Below, piece after piece: positions 17,877 through 26,083 of a DNA stretch of 64,000 nucleotides. Numbering within the stretch: the first letter of the stretch is position 1; each line of letters starts with the position of its first letter. The DNA is from Scandinavium ludwigii_A (lineage in GTDB: Bacteria > Pseudomonadota > Gammaproteobacteria > Enterobacterales > Enterobacteriaceae): positions 186,001-250,000 of the forward strand of contig CP191518.1 of NCBI GenBank assembly GCA_050516505.1. Reading direction: 5' to 3'. The translations under genes and the position numbers were made by a program. Under the pieces are notes generated by a model. The model did not search any database. It was not told the origin of the DNA and was given only the letters and a program-made list of their open reading frames with translations.

Positions 17877-18719
17877 TTACTCAGGCACGATCCAACTCAC
17901 GGTGGCGTGTCCGGTGCCTGCCGGAACCAGCTTTTTGTGCAGCCATGGCAGAACGTTTTTCATCTGCTGCTCGAGCTTCCACGGCGGGTTGATAACAATC
18001 ATGCCCGAAGCGGTCATGCCACGCTGATCGCTATCCGGACGCACCGCCAGCTCAATTTGCAGGATACGACGAATGCCGGTGGCCTCGAGTTCTTTAATCA
18101 TGCGTTTGATTTGCGCGCGCAGAACCACCGGATACCACAGCGCGTACGTGCCGGTGGCGAAGCGCTTGTAACCTTCGTTGATGCCGGTCACTACCGCCTG
18201 ATAATCGGTTTTGATTTCATACGGTGGGTCAATCAGTACCAGACCACGACGCGAGGTCGGTGGCAGCTTGGATTTAAGTTGCTGATAGCCATCGGATTTT
18301 TCCACGCGGGCGCGGTCATCTTTCTGAAATTCGGAACGCAGCAGTGGGAAGTCGCTTGGGTGCAGTTCAGTCAGGTTCAGGCTGTCCTGCTCGCGCAGCA
18401 GCTGGCGCGCAATCAGCGGGGAACCTGGATAGTAGCGCAGCTGGCCGCTACGGTTGAAGTGCTGCACGACGCTGATGTAAGGCTCAAGTTCAGCCGGTAA
18501 ATCGTCCTGCTGCCAGATACGGGCGATGCCTTCCAGATACTCACCGGTGCGCTCCGCATGTTCGCCGCTCAACTGGTAACGACCGGCGCCTGCGTGGGTG
18601 TCGAGATAGAGAAACGGTTTTTCTTTCTCTTTCAGCGATTCAATGATCAGGCTCTGAACGGTGTGTTTGAGGACGTCGGCATGGTTGCCTGCGTGAAAGC
18701 TGTGGCGATAACTGAGCAT
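17877..18719 (-). CDS. rlmJ: 23S rRNA (adenine-2030-N6)-methyltransferase RlmJ
   Basis: RlmJ uses S-adenosylmethionine to make m6A2030 in 23S rRNA. The 280-residue protein matches E. coli RlmJ (YhiR) across its length, with the N-terminal SYRHSFHAGNHADVLKH signature, an SAM-binding region around YLDTHAGAGRY (residue about 38) and the catalytic D-P-P-Y of N6-adenine methyltransferases (about 164). It lies upstream of gor on the minus strand, 70 bp away, as in E. coli. Confidence 0.96.
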   Translation of the reverse strand: MLSYRHSFHAGNHADVLKHTVQSLIIESLKEKEKPFLYLDTHAGAGRYQLSGEHAERTGEYLEGIARIWQQDDLPAELEPYISVVQHFNRSGQLRYYPGSPLIARQLLREQDSLNLTELHPSDFPLLRSEFQKDDRARVEKSDGYQQLKSKLPPTSRRGLVLIDPPYEIKTDYQAVVTGINEGYKRFATGTYALWYPVVLRAQIKRMIKELEATGIRRILQIELAVRPDSDQRGMTASGMIVINPPWKLEQQMKNVLPWLHKKLVPAGTGHATVSWIVPE

Positions 18720-18876
18720 GGATACGGGAGTTCCGAAATAATAAACGATGCCGACAGTTTACCGCAGATTGCCGTGGATTACCGCTGATGCTGAGCGCGA
18801 CGGCAATTCCCGCTGTCATAAATGTGTCAAATGGGTGCGCTAGCGTCGGGTAATTCGTTGAATCCAGGATATAAAG

Positions 18877-20073
18877 ATGACCAAACACTCTACGTTTCTC
18901 GCCGCTGCGCTGCTGCTGGCGCTCCCTGCTCTGGCGAAAGACGCCGCGGTGAACACGGCGGCACTGCGTCATGCGCTGCAAAATGGCGAGCCAACGCTCA
19001 CGCGTGACGGGCTGAAAAAAGCGAAGCAGTCTTCCACCCAGGCGGATACCGCGTGGCTCAAGGCCAGCGGTTATGATTTCCAGCTCAAAGACCGTCAGCT
19101 GGCGGGCATTGAGCTGCTCTCTGCATTCAGCACGCTGCCCGCCGAGACGCTGGCGGCAAGCCTGAAAACAGTGACTGACATTAACCGCGATGCGCCCGCA
19201 CTTACTCGCCATCAGGCCCTGGCCGATGCCGAGGGCATCCGCTATCTCTATTTCCTCAGCGATGCGCTGGGGCCGCGTCTGGGCAACGCGTTTGTCACTG
19301 CCTATGACCAAGGCGAACTGAACAAAGCGGCGGCGTTGATTAAAGCCAGTGAAGTCAGTACCGGCGCGGCGAAAAAGCACTTCAACTACGCGCGGCCTTT
19401 CCTGGTGCAGGGCAATACGATTCACTTGGTGCCGGACGACACAGTGGTGAAAGACAATCAGCCTTACACCGCAGACGGCGGCTCGTTCCCGAGCGGGCAT
19501 ACCAATACCGGCGTGACCGATGCGCTTTTGTTGGCGCAGATGATCCCCGAACGCTACGACGCGCTGGTGATGCGTGGCGCACGCTACGGCTACTCCCGCA
19601 TTGTGCTCGGCGTGCATTACCCGCTGGACGTGATGGGCGCGCGAATGGTGGCACAAAGCAATGTCGCGCATGACCTCAACGACCCGAAATACCGCGCGTT
19701 GTTCAATGAAGCCCGCGACCAGCTGCGCGCTGCACTGACAAAAGCGTGCGGCATGACGCTGGCGGAATGCGCAAAAAGCGATGGAAAGGATGACCCGTAT
19801 CGCGACCCGGCGATGCAGGCGTTTTATCGCTTCACCCTGAGCTACGATTTGCCGCAGCTGAAAGAGATGTCAGCCGCACTGACGGTGCCGCAGGGCGCGG
19901 AAGTGCTGCTGGAAAGCGCGTTGCCAAACGCGTCGGTGCAGCAACGTCGTGCGCTGATGGTGAAAACCGCGCTGCCCGCCGGGTATCCGCTTTCCGGTAC
20001 CACGCCGGATCAGCAGTTTTGGCAGCGTCTGGACCTGCCTGCCGCGTATGCAGCCGGACAGCATTTGCACTAA
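18877..20073 (+). CDS. Periplasmic PAP2-family acid phosphatase
   Basis: The 398-residue protein has a signal peptide (cut near residue 20, LPALA-KD) and all three parts of the PAP2/class A acid phosphatase signature: K166-x6-R173-P174, P205-S-G-H208 and S240-R241-x5-H247-x3-D251. It should be an active periplasmic phosphatase acting through a phosphohistidine. The C-terminal part (about 270-398) is longer than in PhoN-type enzymes, and two cysteines there may pair. Substrate preference cannot be told. It sits between rlmJ and prlC, where E. coli K-12 has no such gene, so it is an accessory insertion. Confidence 0.87.
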   Translation: MTKHSTFLAAALLLALPALAKDAAVNTAALRHALQNGEPTLTRDGLKKAKQSSTQADTAWLKASGYDFQLKDRQLAGIELLSAFSTLPAETLAASLKTVTDINRDAPALTRHQALADAEGIRYLYFLSDALGPRLGNAFVTAYDQGELNKAAALIKASEVSTGAAKKHFNYARPFLVQGNTIHLVPDDTVVKDNQPYTADGGSFPSGHTNTGVTDALLLAQMIPERYDALVMRGARYGYSRIVLGVHYPLDVMGARMVAQSNVAHDLNDPKYRALFNEARDQLRAALTKACGMTLAECAKSDGKDDPYRDPAMQAFYRFTLSYDLPQLKEMSAALTVPQGAEVLLESALPNASVQQRRALMVKTALPAGYPLSGTTPDQQFWQRLDLPAAYAAGQHLH

Positions 20074-20079
20074 GGGTTT

Positions 20080-20115
20080 GCCGGGTGATGGCGCGTTGCG
20101 CCTTACCCGGCCTAC
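20080..20115. repeat. REP element
   Basis: GCCGGGTGATGGCGCG and its partner CGCCTTACCCGGC followed by CTAC have the form of an enterobacterial REP/PU palindrome. It lies just after the PAP2 phosphatase stop and upstream of the prlC promoter. Confidence 0.85.
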
Positions 20116-20135
20116 AAAAACTGAAAGCCCGCTGC

Positions 20136-20166
20136 CATTGAAATCCTCTACACTTATCCCCATTCT
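20136..20166 (+). promoter_or_regulatory. Sigma-32 (heat-shock) promoter for prlC
   Basis: ATTGAAA (20137-20143), a 14-base spacer and CCCCATTC (20158-20165) match the RpoH consensus CTTGAAA-N11-16-CCCCATNT at nearly all positions. It lies about 60 bases before the prlC ATG. prlC is known to be heat-inducible in E. coli. Confidence 0.75.
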
Positions 20167-20226
20167 ACCAAGATATGTGTCGCGCCGGACGTGCGCCTTA
20201 TTCACTCTTTCAACAGGACAGCGCTT

Positions 20227-22269
20227 ATGACCAATCCATTACTGACGCCTTTCGAACTGCCTCCGTTTTCGAAAATCCAGCCTGAACACGTGGTTCCTGC
20301 GGTCACCAAAGCGCTGGACGACTGCCGCACGTCGGTAGAAAGCGTGGTGGCACAGGGCGCGCCGTACAGCTGGGAAAATCTCTGCCAACCGCTGGCGGAA
20401 GTGGACGATGTGCTGGGCCGTATTTTCTCCCCAGTCAGCCATCTGAATTCCGTCAAAAACAGCCCGGAGCTGCGCGAAGCCTATGAGCAAACGCTGCCGC
20501 TGCTGTCCGAGTACAGCACCTGGGTCGGTCAACACGAAGGGCTGTATCAGGCCTATCGCGACCTGCGCGAAGGCGATAACTACGCGGGTCTCAATACCGC
20601 GCAAAAGAAAGCGGTCGATAACGCGCTGCGTGATTTTGAACTGTCCGGGATCGGCCTGTCGAAAGAGAAACAGAAACGCTATGGCGAAATCGCCGCGCGC
20701 CTGTCCGAGTTAGGCAACCAGTACAGCAACAACGTGCTCGACGCCACCATGGGCTGGACCAAACGGGTCACCGATGAAGCCGAGCTGGCCGGGATGCCGG
20801 AAAGCGCATTGGCGGCGGCAAAAGCCCAGGCTGAAGCCAAAGAGCAGGAAGGGTATTTGCTGACGCTGGATATCCCGAGCTACCTGCCAGTGATGACCTA
20901 TTGCGACAACCCGGCGCTGCGTGAAGAGATGTACCGCGCGTATACCACGCGTGCGTCCGACCAGGGCCCGAATGCCGGGAAATGGGACAACAGCCCGGTG
21001 ATGGAAGAGATCCTCGCGCTGCGTCACGAACTGGCTCAGCTGCTGGGCTTCGAAAGCTATGCGGTTAAATCCCTCGCCACCAAAATGGCGGAAAACCCGC
21101 AGCAGGTGCTCGACTTCCTTACCGATCTGGCAAAACGCGCCCGTCCGCAGGGTGAAAAAGAGCTGGCTCAGCTGCGCGCCTTCGCGAAAGCCGAATTTGG
21201 TGTGGACGAGTTGCAGCCGTGGGATATTGCGTACTACAGCGAAAAACAGAAACAGCATTTATACAGCATCAGCGACGAGCAGCTGCGTCCGTACTTCCCT
21301 GAAAACAAAGCCGTTAATGGCCTGTTCGACGTGGTAAAACGCATTTACGGTATCACCGCGAAAGAGCGCACCGACATCGAAGTGTGGAACCCGGAAGTGC
21401 GTTTCTTCGAGCTGTACGACGACAAGAATGAACTGCGCGGCAGCTTCTATCTTGACCTCTACGCGCGTGAACATAAGCGCGGCGGGGCGTGGATGGATGA
21501 CTGCGTGGGCCAAATGCGTAAAGCCGATGGCTCGCTGCAAAAGCCGGTGGCCTATCTGACCTGTAACTTCAACCGTCCGGTGAGCGGCAAACCCGCGCTG
21601 TTTACCCACGATGAAGTGATTACCCTGTTCCACGAATTCGGTCACGGTCTGCACCACATGCTGACTCGCATCGAAACCGCAGGCGTATCAGGCATCAGTG
21701 GTGTGCCGTGGGATGCCGTCGAACTGCCGAGCCAGTTTATGGAAAACTGGTGCTGGGAGCCGGATGCGCTGGCGTTCATCTCCGGCCATTACGAAACCGG
21801 CGAACCGCTGCCGAAAGCACTGCTGGATAAAATGCTGGCGGCGAAAAACTACCAGGCGGCGATGTTTGTTCTGCGTCAGCTGGAGTTCGGTCTGTTCGAT
21901 TTCCGTCTGCACGCCGAGTTTAACCCGGAGCAGGGCGCGAAAATTCTCGACACCCTGGCCGAAATCAAGAAGCAGGTTTCCGTGGTGCCGGGTCCGTCGT
22001 GGGGCCGTTTCCCACACGCCTTCAGCCACATTTTCGCGGGCGGTTATGCGGCAGGTTACTACAGCTACCTGTGGGCCGACGTGTTGGCGGCAGACGCCTT
22101 CTCCCGCTTCGAAGAAGAAGGGATTTTCAACCGCGAAACCGGACAGTCGTTCCTCGACAATATCCTGAGCCGGGGCGGGTCTGAAGAGCCAATGACGCTG
22201 TTCAAACGCTTCCGTGGACGCGAACCGCAGCTGGACGCGATGCTTGAGCATTACGGCATCAAGGGCTGA
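20227..22269 (+). CDS. prlC: Oligopeptidase A
   Basis: PrlC (OpdA) is a cytoplasmic M3-family zinc metallopeptidase that degrades signal peptides and other oligopeptides. The 680-residue length equals E. coli PrlC. The zinc/catalytic motif H-E-F-G-H occurs in LFHEFGHGLHHML near residue 470, with the downstream glutamate in ENWCWEP. The frame extends to 20191, but the ATG at 20227 has AGGA in CAGGACAGCG and matches the family start. A sigma-32-like promoter lies upstream. rsmJ follows after only 7 bases, so the two are probably co-transcribed. Confidence 0.97.
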   Translation: MTNPLLTPFELPPFSKIQPEHVVPAVTKALDDCRTSVESVVAQGAPYSWENLCQPLAEVDDVLGRIFSPVSHLNSVKNSPELREAYEQTLPLLSEYSTWVGQHEGLYQAYRDLREGDNYAGLNTAQKKAVDNALRDFELSGIGLSKEKQKRYGEIAARLSELGNQYSNNVLDATMGWTKRVTDEAELAGMPESALAAAKAQAEAKEQEGYLLTLDIPSYLPVMTYCDNPALREEMYRAYTTRASDQGPNAGKWDNSPVMEEILALRHELAQLLGFESYAVKSLATKMAENPQQVLDFLTDLAKRARPQGEKELAQLRAFAKAEFGVDELQPWDIAYYSEKQKQHLYSISDEQLRPYFPENKAVNGLFDVVKRIYGITAKERTDIEVWNPEVRFFELYDDKNELRGSFYLDLYAREHKRGGAWMDDCVGQMRKADGSLQKPVAYLTCNFNRPVSGKPALFTHDEVITLFHEFGHGLHHMLTRIETAGVSGISGVPWDAVELPSQFMENWCWEPDALAFISGHYETGEPLPKALLDKMLAAKNYQAAMFVLRQLEFGLFDFRLHAEFNPEQGAKILDTLAEIKKQVSVVPGPSWGRFPHAFSHIFAGGYAAGYYSYLWADVLAADAFSRFEEEGIFNRETGQSFLDNILSRGGSEEPMTLFKRFRGREPQLDAMLEHYGIKG

Positions 22270-22276
22270 TCGTTTC

Positions 22277-23032
22277 GTGAAAATCTGTTTAGTTGATGAA
22301 TCAGGCGCCAGCGATGGCGCCTTATCTGTTCTTGCGGCCCGCTGGGCACTGGAACACGATGCGGATAACCTGATGGCGCTGGTGTTAACGCCGGAGCATC
22401 TTGAATTACGTAAGCGCGATGAGCCAAAACTTGGCGGCATTTTCGTGGATTTTGTCGGTGGTGCGATGGCGCATCGACGCAAATTCGGCGGCGGTCGTGG
22501 TGAAGCGGTGGCCAAAGCGGTTGGGGTGAAAGGCAGCTATCTGCCGGACGTCGTAGACGCGACGGCAGGGCTAGGGCGCGATGCGTTCGTGCTGGCGTCC
22601 GTCGGCTGTCGTGTGCGAATGCTTGAACGTAACCCGGTGGTCGCGGCGCTGCTTGATGATGGTCTGGCGCGCGGTTATGCCGACCCGGAAATCGGGGGGT
22701 GGCTGCGGGAGCGTTTACAGCTCATTCATGCGTCCAGCCTGACGGCGTTGACCGATATCACACCGCGTCCACAGGTGGTTTACCTCGACCCGATGTTTCC
22801 GCATAAGCAAAAAAGCGCGCTGGTGAAAAAGGAAATGCGGGTGTTTCAGTCGCTGGTCGGCCCAGATTTAGATGCCGATGGTCTACTGGGGCCTGCGCAA
22901 CAGCTGGCGACAAAGCGGGTGGTGGTGAAGCGCCCGGATTACGCCCCGCCGTTAGCCGACGTCGCCACGCCGAATGCGGTGGCCACCAAAGGGCATCGGT
23001 TTGATATTTATGCGGGTACGGCTGAGGAATAG
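22277..23032 (+). CDS. rsmJ: 16S rRNA (guanine-1516-N2)-methyltransferase RsmJ
   Basis: RsmJ (YhiQ) methylates G1516 of 16S rRNA. The 251-residue product is very close to E. coli RsmJ (250), with the SAM-binding DATAGLGRDAFVLAS (about residue 103) and LDPMFPHK (about 172). The frame is open upstream within prlC, but the conserved N-terminus (KICLVDESGASDGALS) begins at the GTG at 22277, seven bases after the prlC stop, with AGGG 11 bases ahead; translational coupling to prlC is likely. Confidence 0.95.
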   Translation: MKICLVDESGASDGALSVLAARWALEHDADNLMALVLTPEHLELRKRDEPKLGGIFVDFVGGAMAHRRKFGGGRGEAVAKAVGVKGSYLPDVVDATAGLGRDAFVLASVGCRVRMLERNPVVAALLDDGLARGYADPEIGGWLRERLQLIHASSLTALTDITPRPQVVYLDPMFPHKQKSALVKKEMRVFQSLVGPDLDADGLLGPAQQLATKRVVVKRPDYAPPLADVATPNAVATKGHRFDIYAGTAEE

Positions 23033-23043
23033 TGCGGTCTGAT

Positions 23044-23192
23044 GCCCTCTCCCCGACCCTCTCCCACAGGGAGAGGGAGAAAAGCCAGTTCCCTCTCTCA
23101 CAGGTAGAGGGAGAAAAGCCAGTTCCCTCTCTCACAGGTAGAGGGAGAAAAGCCAGTTCCCTCTCCCTGTGGGAGAGGGCTAGGGAGAGGGG
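23044..23192. repeat. Tandem array of a 34-bp palindromic unit, CCCTCTCCC family (copy 3)
   Basis: Between rsmJ and uspA, units begin at 23057, 23091, 23125 and 23159. The first three are 34 bp; the last is 21 bp. Units 2 and 3 are identical and carry CCCTCTCTCACAGGTAGAGGG, written here as arms CCCTCT/AGAGGG around TCACAGGT. Unit 1 has arms CCCTCTCCC/GGGAGAGGG. All repeat the linker AGAAAAGCCAGTT. Outer CCCTCTCCCC and GGGAGAGGGG complete the nested palindrome. Each unit can fold as a hairpin. Confidence 0.9.
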
Positions 23193-23203
23193 TTACGCGA
23201 TAA

Positions 23204-23641
23204 TTACTCGTCTTCTTCATCACGCAGCGGAACAATCAGCATATCCACATGCACGGTATTAATCAGCTGACGAGCAGACGACATCAGTTTGCTCCAGAAA
23301 TCCTGATGATGACCGCATACCACCAAATCCATATCGTATTTCTTGATAGCGTCGACCAGAACCTGGCCGAGATCGCCGCTGCCGCTGAGGGTTTCTGTGA
23401 TCGGATACCCGGCGTTGGTGGAGAGCTCGCTTAACGCGTGGTGAGTCTCCTCTGAAATGCGTTTCTGCATATCACCCAAATTGACATCAATCAGGCCGGT
23501 GTAAAGATCGGAGTAGTTCACATCGACATGAATCAGGGAAACTTTCGCGTTATACGGGCGTGCCATTGAGACTGCTTTGTCGACCAGGACTTTGCTTTCC
23601 GGGGAGAGGTCAACCGCGATAAGAATGTGTTTGTAAGCCAT
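23204..23641 (-). CDS. uspA: Universal stress protein A
   Basis: UspA is a small cytoplasmic protein made on growth arrest and many stresses; it aids survival and resistance to DNA damage. The 145-residue protein starts AYKHILIAVDLSPESK and matches E. coli UspA (144 residues). It belongs to the UspA subgroup that lacks the ATP-binding G-2x-G-9x-G loop. AAGGAGT lies just before the ATG. It is divergent from uspB, with a shared 303-bp promoter region, and its 3' end faces the palindrome array. Confidence 0.97.
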   Translation of the reverse strand: MAYKHILIAVDLSPESKVLVDKAVSMARPYNAKVSLIHVDVNYSDLYTGLIDVNLGDMQKRISEETHHALSELSTNAGYPITETLSGSGDLGQVLVDAIKKYDMDLVVCGHHQDFWSKLMSSARQLINTVHVDMLIVPLRDEEDE

Positions 23642-23944
23642 AGTGTTACTCCTTCCTTAAGTCTGTGTAGTTACTAAATAGTGTAGACAACCCAACCTTA
23701 AAACGAGCCTCAAGTTACGTCAATGACCCTTTATCACCAATTAGTTAAACAAATAATCGCGTTTTAACTATTGATAACGATTAACGATGTGGCAAAAAAA
23801 TCAGCGGATCTCCTACACTATTTAAAGAGTCGGTCGGATACGTTAATGTGACCGGTTTCTCACTCTTTCACTGACTGTCTGTTGAGTTTCGGGTTGCGGT
23901 AGTCCCGGAGGAAGTCTCCGTGGGCCGGTCGCCGGGGAGGAGCT
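23642..23944. promoter_or_regulatory. Divergent uspA/uspB promoter region with mirrored 12-mer
   Basis: The 12-mer CTACACTATTTA occurs once towards uspA (minus strand, 23675-23686) and once towards uspB (plus strand, 23813-23824). CTACACT resembles the extended -10 used by RpoS (CTATACT), and uspB is RpoS-dependent in E. coli; the uspA copy sits about 35 bases from its start codon and could be that gene's -10. A strong GGGGAGGAG precedes uspB. No other gene is seen. Confidence 0.45.
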
Positions 23945-24280
23945 ATGGTAAGCACTGTCGCACTGTTTTGGGCTTTGTGTATTGTGTGTGTAGTGAATAT
24001 GGCGCGCTATTTCTCATCGTTGCGCGCCCTGCTGGTGGTGCTGCGTGGTTGCGATCCTTTACTCTATCAGTATGTGGATGGCGGAGGGTTTTTCACCTCC
24101 CACGGTCAGCCGGGAAAACAGGTGCGTCTGGTGTGGTATATCTATGCGCAGCGTTACCGCGATCATCATGATGATGAGTTTATCCGCCGCTGTGAGCGTG
24201 TTCGCCGTCAGTTTGTATTAACCAGTGCGCTGTGTGGCCTGGTCGTGATCAGCATGATTGCTTTAATGATTTGGCACTGA
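23945..24280 (+). CDS. uspB: Universal stress protein B
   Basis: UspB is a small inner-membrane protein required for ethanol resistance in stationary phase in E. coli. The 111-residue product equals E. coli UspB in length and is almost identical. It has an N-terminal helix (TVALFWALCIVCVVNMARYF in part), a conserved soluble middle (RLVWYIYAQRYRDHHDDEF) and a C-terminal helix ending ALMIWH. GGAGG lies 4 bases before the ATG. It is divergent from uspA and convergent with pitA. Confidence 0.97.
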   Translation: MVSTVALFWALCIVCVVNMARYFSSLRALLVVLRGCDPLLYQYVDGGGFFTSHGQPGKQVRLVWYIYAQRYRDHHDDEFIRRCERVRRQFVLTSALCGLVVISMIALMIWH

Positions 24281-24305
24281 CTGTTGCGCTATAACATACA
24301 GGCAT

Positions 24306-24337
24306 AAAAAAACGGGTCAGTTTCCTGACCCGTTTTT
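24306..24337. terminator. Bidirectional terminator between uspB and pitA
   Basis: AAAAAACGGGTCAG, loop TTTC, CTGACCCGTTTTT: an 8-9 bp GC-rich stem with A and T runs on both sides, suited to end both convergent genes. Confidence 0.92.
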
Positions 24338-24355
24338 GTCGTGCTTTCAGGCTAA

Positions 24356-25852
24356 TCAGATGAGCTTGAGGCTCAACCAGTACAGTCCGCCGGAAAGAAT
24401 AATCGCCGCTGGCAGAGTCAGAACCCACGCCATTAGGATGCTCGTCACGGTTTTGCGCTGCAAGCCGCCACCGTCAACGATCATCGTACCTGCAACGGAG
24501 GACGACAGAACGTGTGTGGTGGATACCGGCATCCCGGTGTAACTCGCCAGACCAATCGACACCGCCGCGGTCATCTGCGCCGACATCCCCTGAGCATAGG
24601 TCATGCCTTTCTTACCGATTTTCTCGCCGATAGTGGTCGCCACACGACGCCAGCCGATCATCGTACCAATGCCCAGCGCCAGCGCGACGGCCATGATAAT
24701 CCAGATTGGAGCGTACTCGATGGTGCTCAGCATATCGGTTTTAAGTTTCTTCAGCAGGCGCTGATCGTCATTGCTGACGTTCGGCAGCTTAGCCACTTTA
24801 TCGGTGGTATCGGAGATGCACAGCAGGACGCGACGCATCTGGCTGCGTTGCTCGACGCTCAGCTTGTCGTAGCTCTCAATGTTATCCAGCATACCTTTCA
24901 CGCGATTTAACGCATTCAGGGTATTCGCCGGGTGGCAATGGAACTCAGCAGGCTGGGTTGCGCCAGGCTCCGGAGACGGGATCAGCGGTTCAGCACTGGT
25001 CACTTTTGCAAGCAGATCAGGATGCTGCTGGAAATAGATTTCCACGTTGTTGACCGCATCACGGGTACGGGTGATTTCGTAGCCGGAGGCATTCATGTTA
25101 ACCACGAATCCAGCCGGTGCCACGCCAATCAGTACCAGCATCACCAGACCAATGCCTTTCTGACCATCGTTCGCGCCGTGGGAAAATGCCACGCCAATTG
25201 CGGAGATAATCAGGGCAATACGCGTCCAGAATGGCGGCTTTTTCTTGCCGTCTTTCTTTTCACGCTCGGCAGGCGTGAGGTGGATACGCGCCTTTTTCTT
25301 GGTGTTGCTCCAGTAACGACGCAGAATGAAAATTAAGCCACCGGCAACAACCAAACCGACGATAGGCGAAATAATCAGTGAACCGAAAATCCCAAGCACT
25401 TTCGGGATGTTCAGCGCGTCCACCACCGAGGTGCCGGTCATCAGCGCATTGGTTAAACCAATACCGATAATGGCCCCAATCAGGGTGTGAGAGCTGGATG
25501 CCGGGAGGCCGAAATACCAGGTACCGAGGTTCCAGATAATGGCTGCCAACAGCATAGAGAAGACCATGGCGAGACCATGAGCAGAGCCCATATTCAGCAG
25601 CAAATCCGTTGGCAGCATATGCACAATCGCATAGGCTACGCTCAGACCGCCTAACAGCACGCCAAAGAAGTTGAAAATTGCCGCCATCGCCACCGCTAAT
25701 TGCGAACGCATCGCGCGAGTGTAGATAACGGTCGCTACTGCGTTTGCGGTGTCGTGGAAGCCATTAATCGCTTCGTAAAACAACACAAATCCCAGAGCAA
25801 GCAACAATAAAAGCCCAGTATGCAAATCCAGGCCAGCAAACAAATGTAGCAT
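24356..25852 (-). CDS. pitA: Low-affinity phosphate transporter PitA
   Basis: PitA imports inorganic phosphate (as metal-phosphate complex) with protons across the inner membrane. The 498-residue product parallels E. coli PitA (499). The two inverted PiT signatures GFHDTANAVATVIYTRAM (about residue 30) and FSHGANDGQKGIG (about 220) are intact, with a large polar loop between helices (about 260-370) and six further helices. The frame is open to 25879, but the homologous start is the ATG at 25852; neither has a strong ribosome site. Confidence 0.96.
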   Translation of the reverse strand: MLHLFAGLDLHTGLLLLLALGFVLFYEAINGFHDTANAVATVIYTRAMRSQLAVAMAAIFNFFGVLLGGLSVAYAIVHMLPTDLLLNMGSAHGLAMVFSMLLAAIIWNLGTWYFGLPASSSHTLIGAIIGIGLTNALMTGTSVVDALNIPKVLGIFGSLIISPIVGLVVAGGLIFILRRYWSNTKKKARIHLTPAEREKKDGKKKPPFWTRIALIISAIGVAFSHGANDGQKGIGLVMLVLIGVAPAGFVVNMNASGYEITRTRDAVNNVEIYFQQHPDLLAKVTSAEPLIPSPEPGATQPAEFHCHPANTLNALNRVKGMLDNIESYDKLSVEQRSQMRRVLLCISDTTDKVAKLPNVSNDDQRLLKKLKTDMLSTIEYAPIWIIMAVALALGIGTMIGWRRVATTIGEKIGKKGMTYAQGMSAQMTAAVSIGLASYTGMPVSTTHVLSSSVAGTMIVDGGGLQRKTVTSILMAWVLTLPAAIILSGGLYWLSLKLI

Positions 25853-26083
25853 AGGTACGTTACGCCATTTTGAGGACATGAACGCGGCGCATTATCCAGG
25901 ACAAACGCAGCGTGGGCAAAGAGAAATATAGACTTTTATTGATATTTGTTCACTGTCGTAAAAATAGCGTCAGTAATTACCCTATATGTTTCAAAGGCAT
26001 GACCAGATATGAAAAAATTCTTACTGGTCGTACCCGATGGGAAAATTTACACTTCCCGACATTCAAAACGAGAGGATAGGCGT

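Noticed and set aside
23044..23192. Tandem repeats resembling a CRISPR array
   Set aside because: The units abut with the same linker every time, there are no unique spacers and no cas genes; the unit is a known-looking intergenic palindrome.
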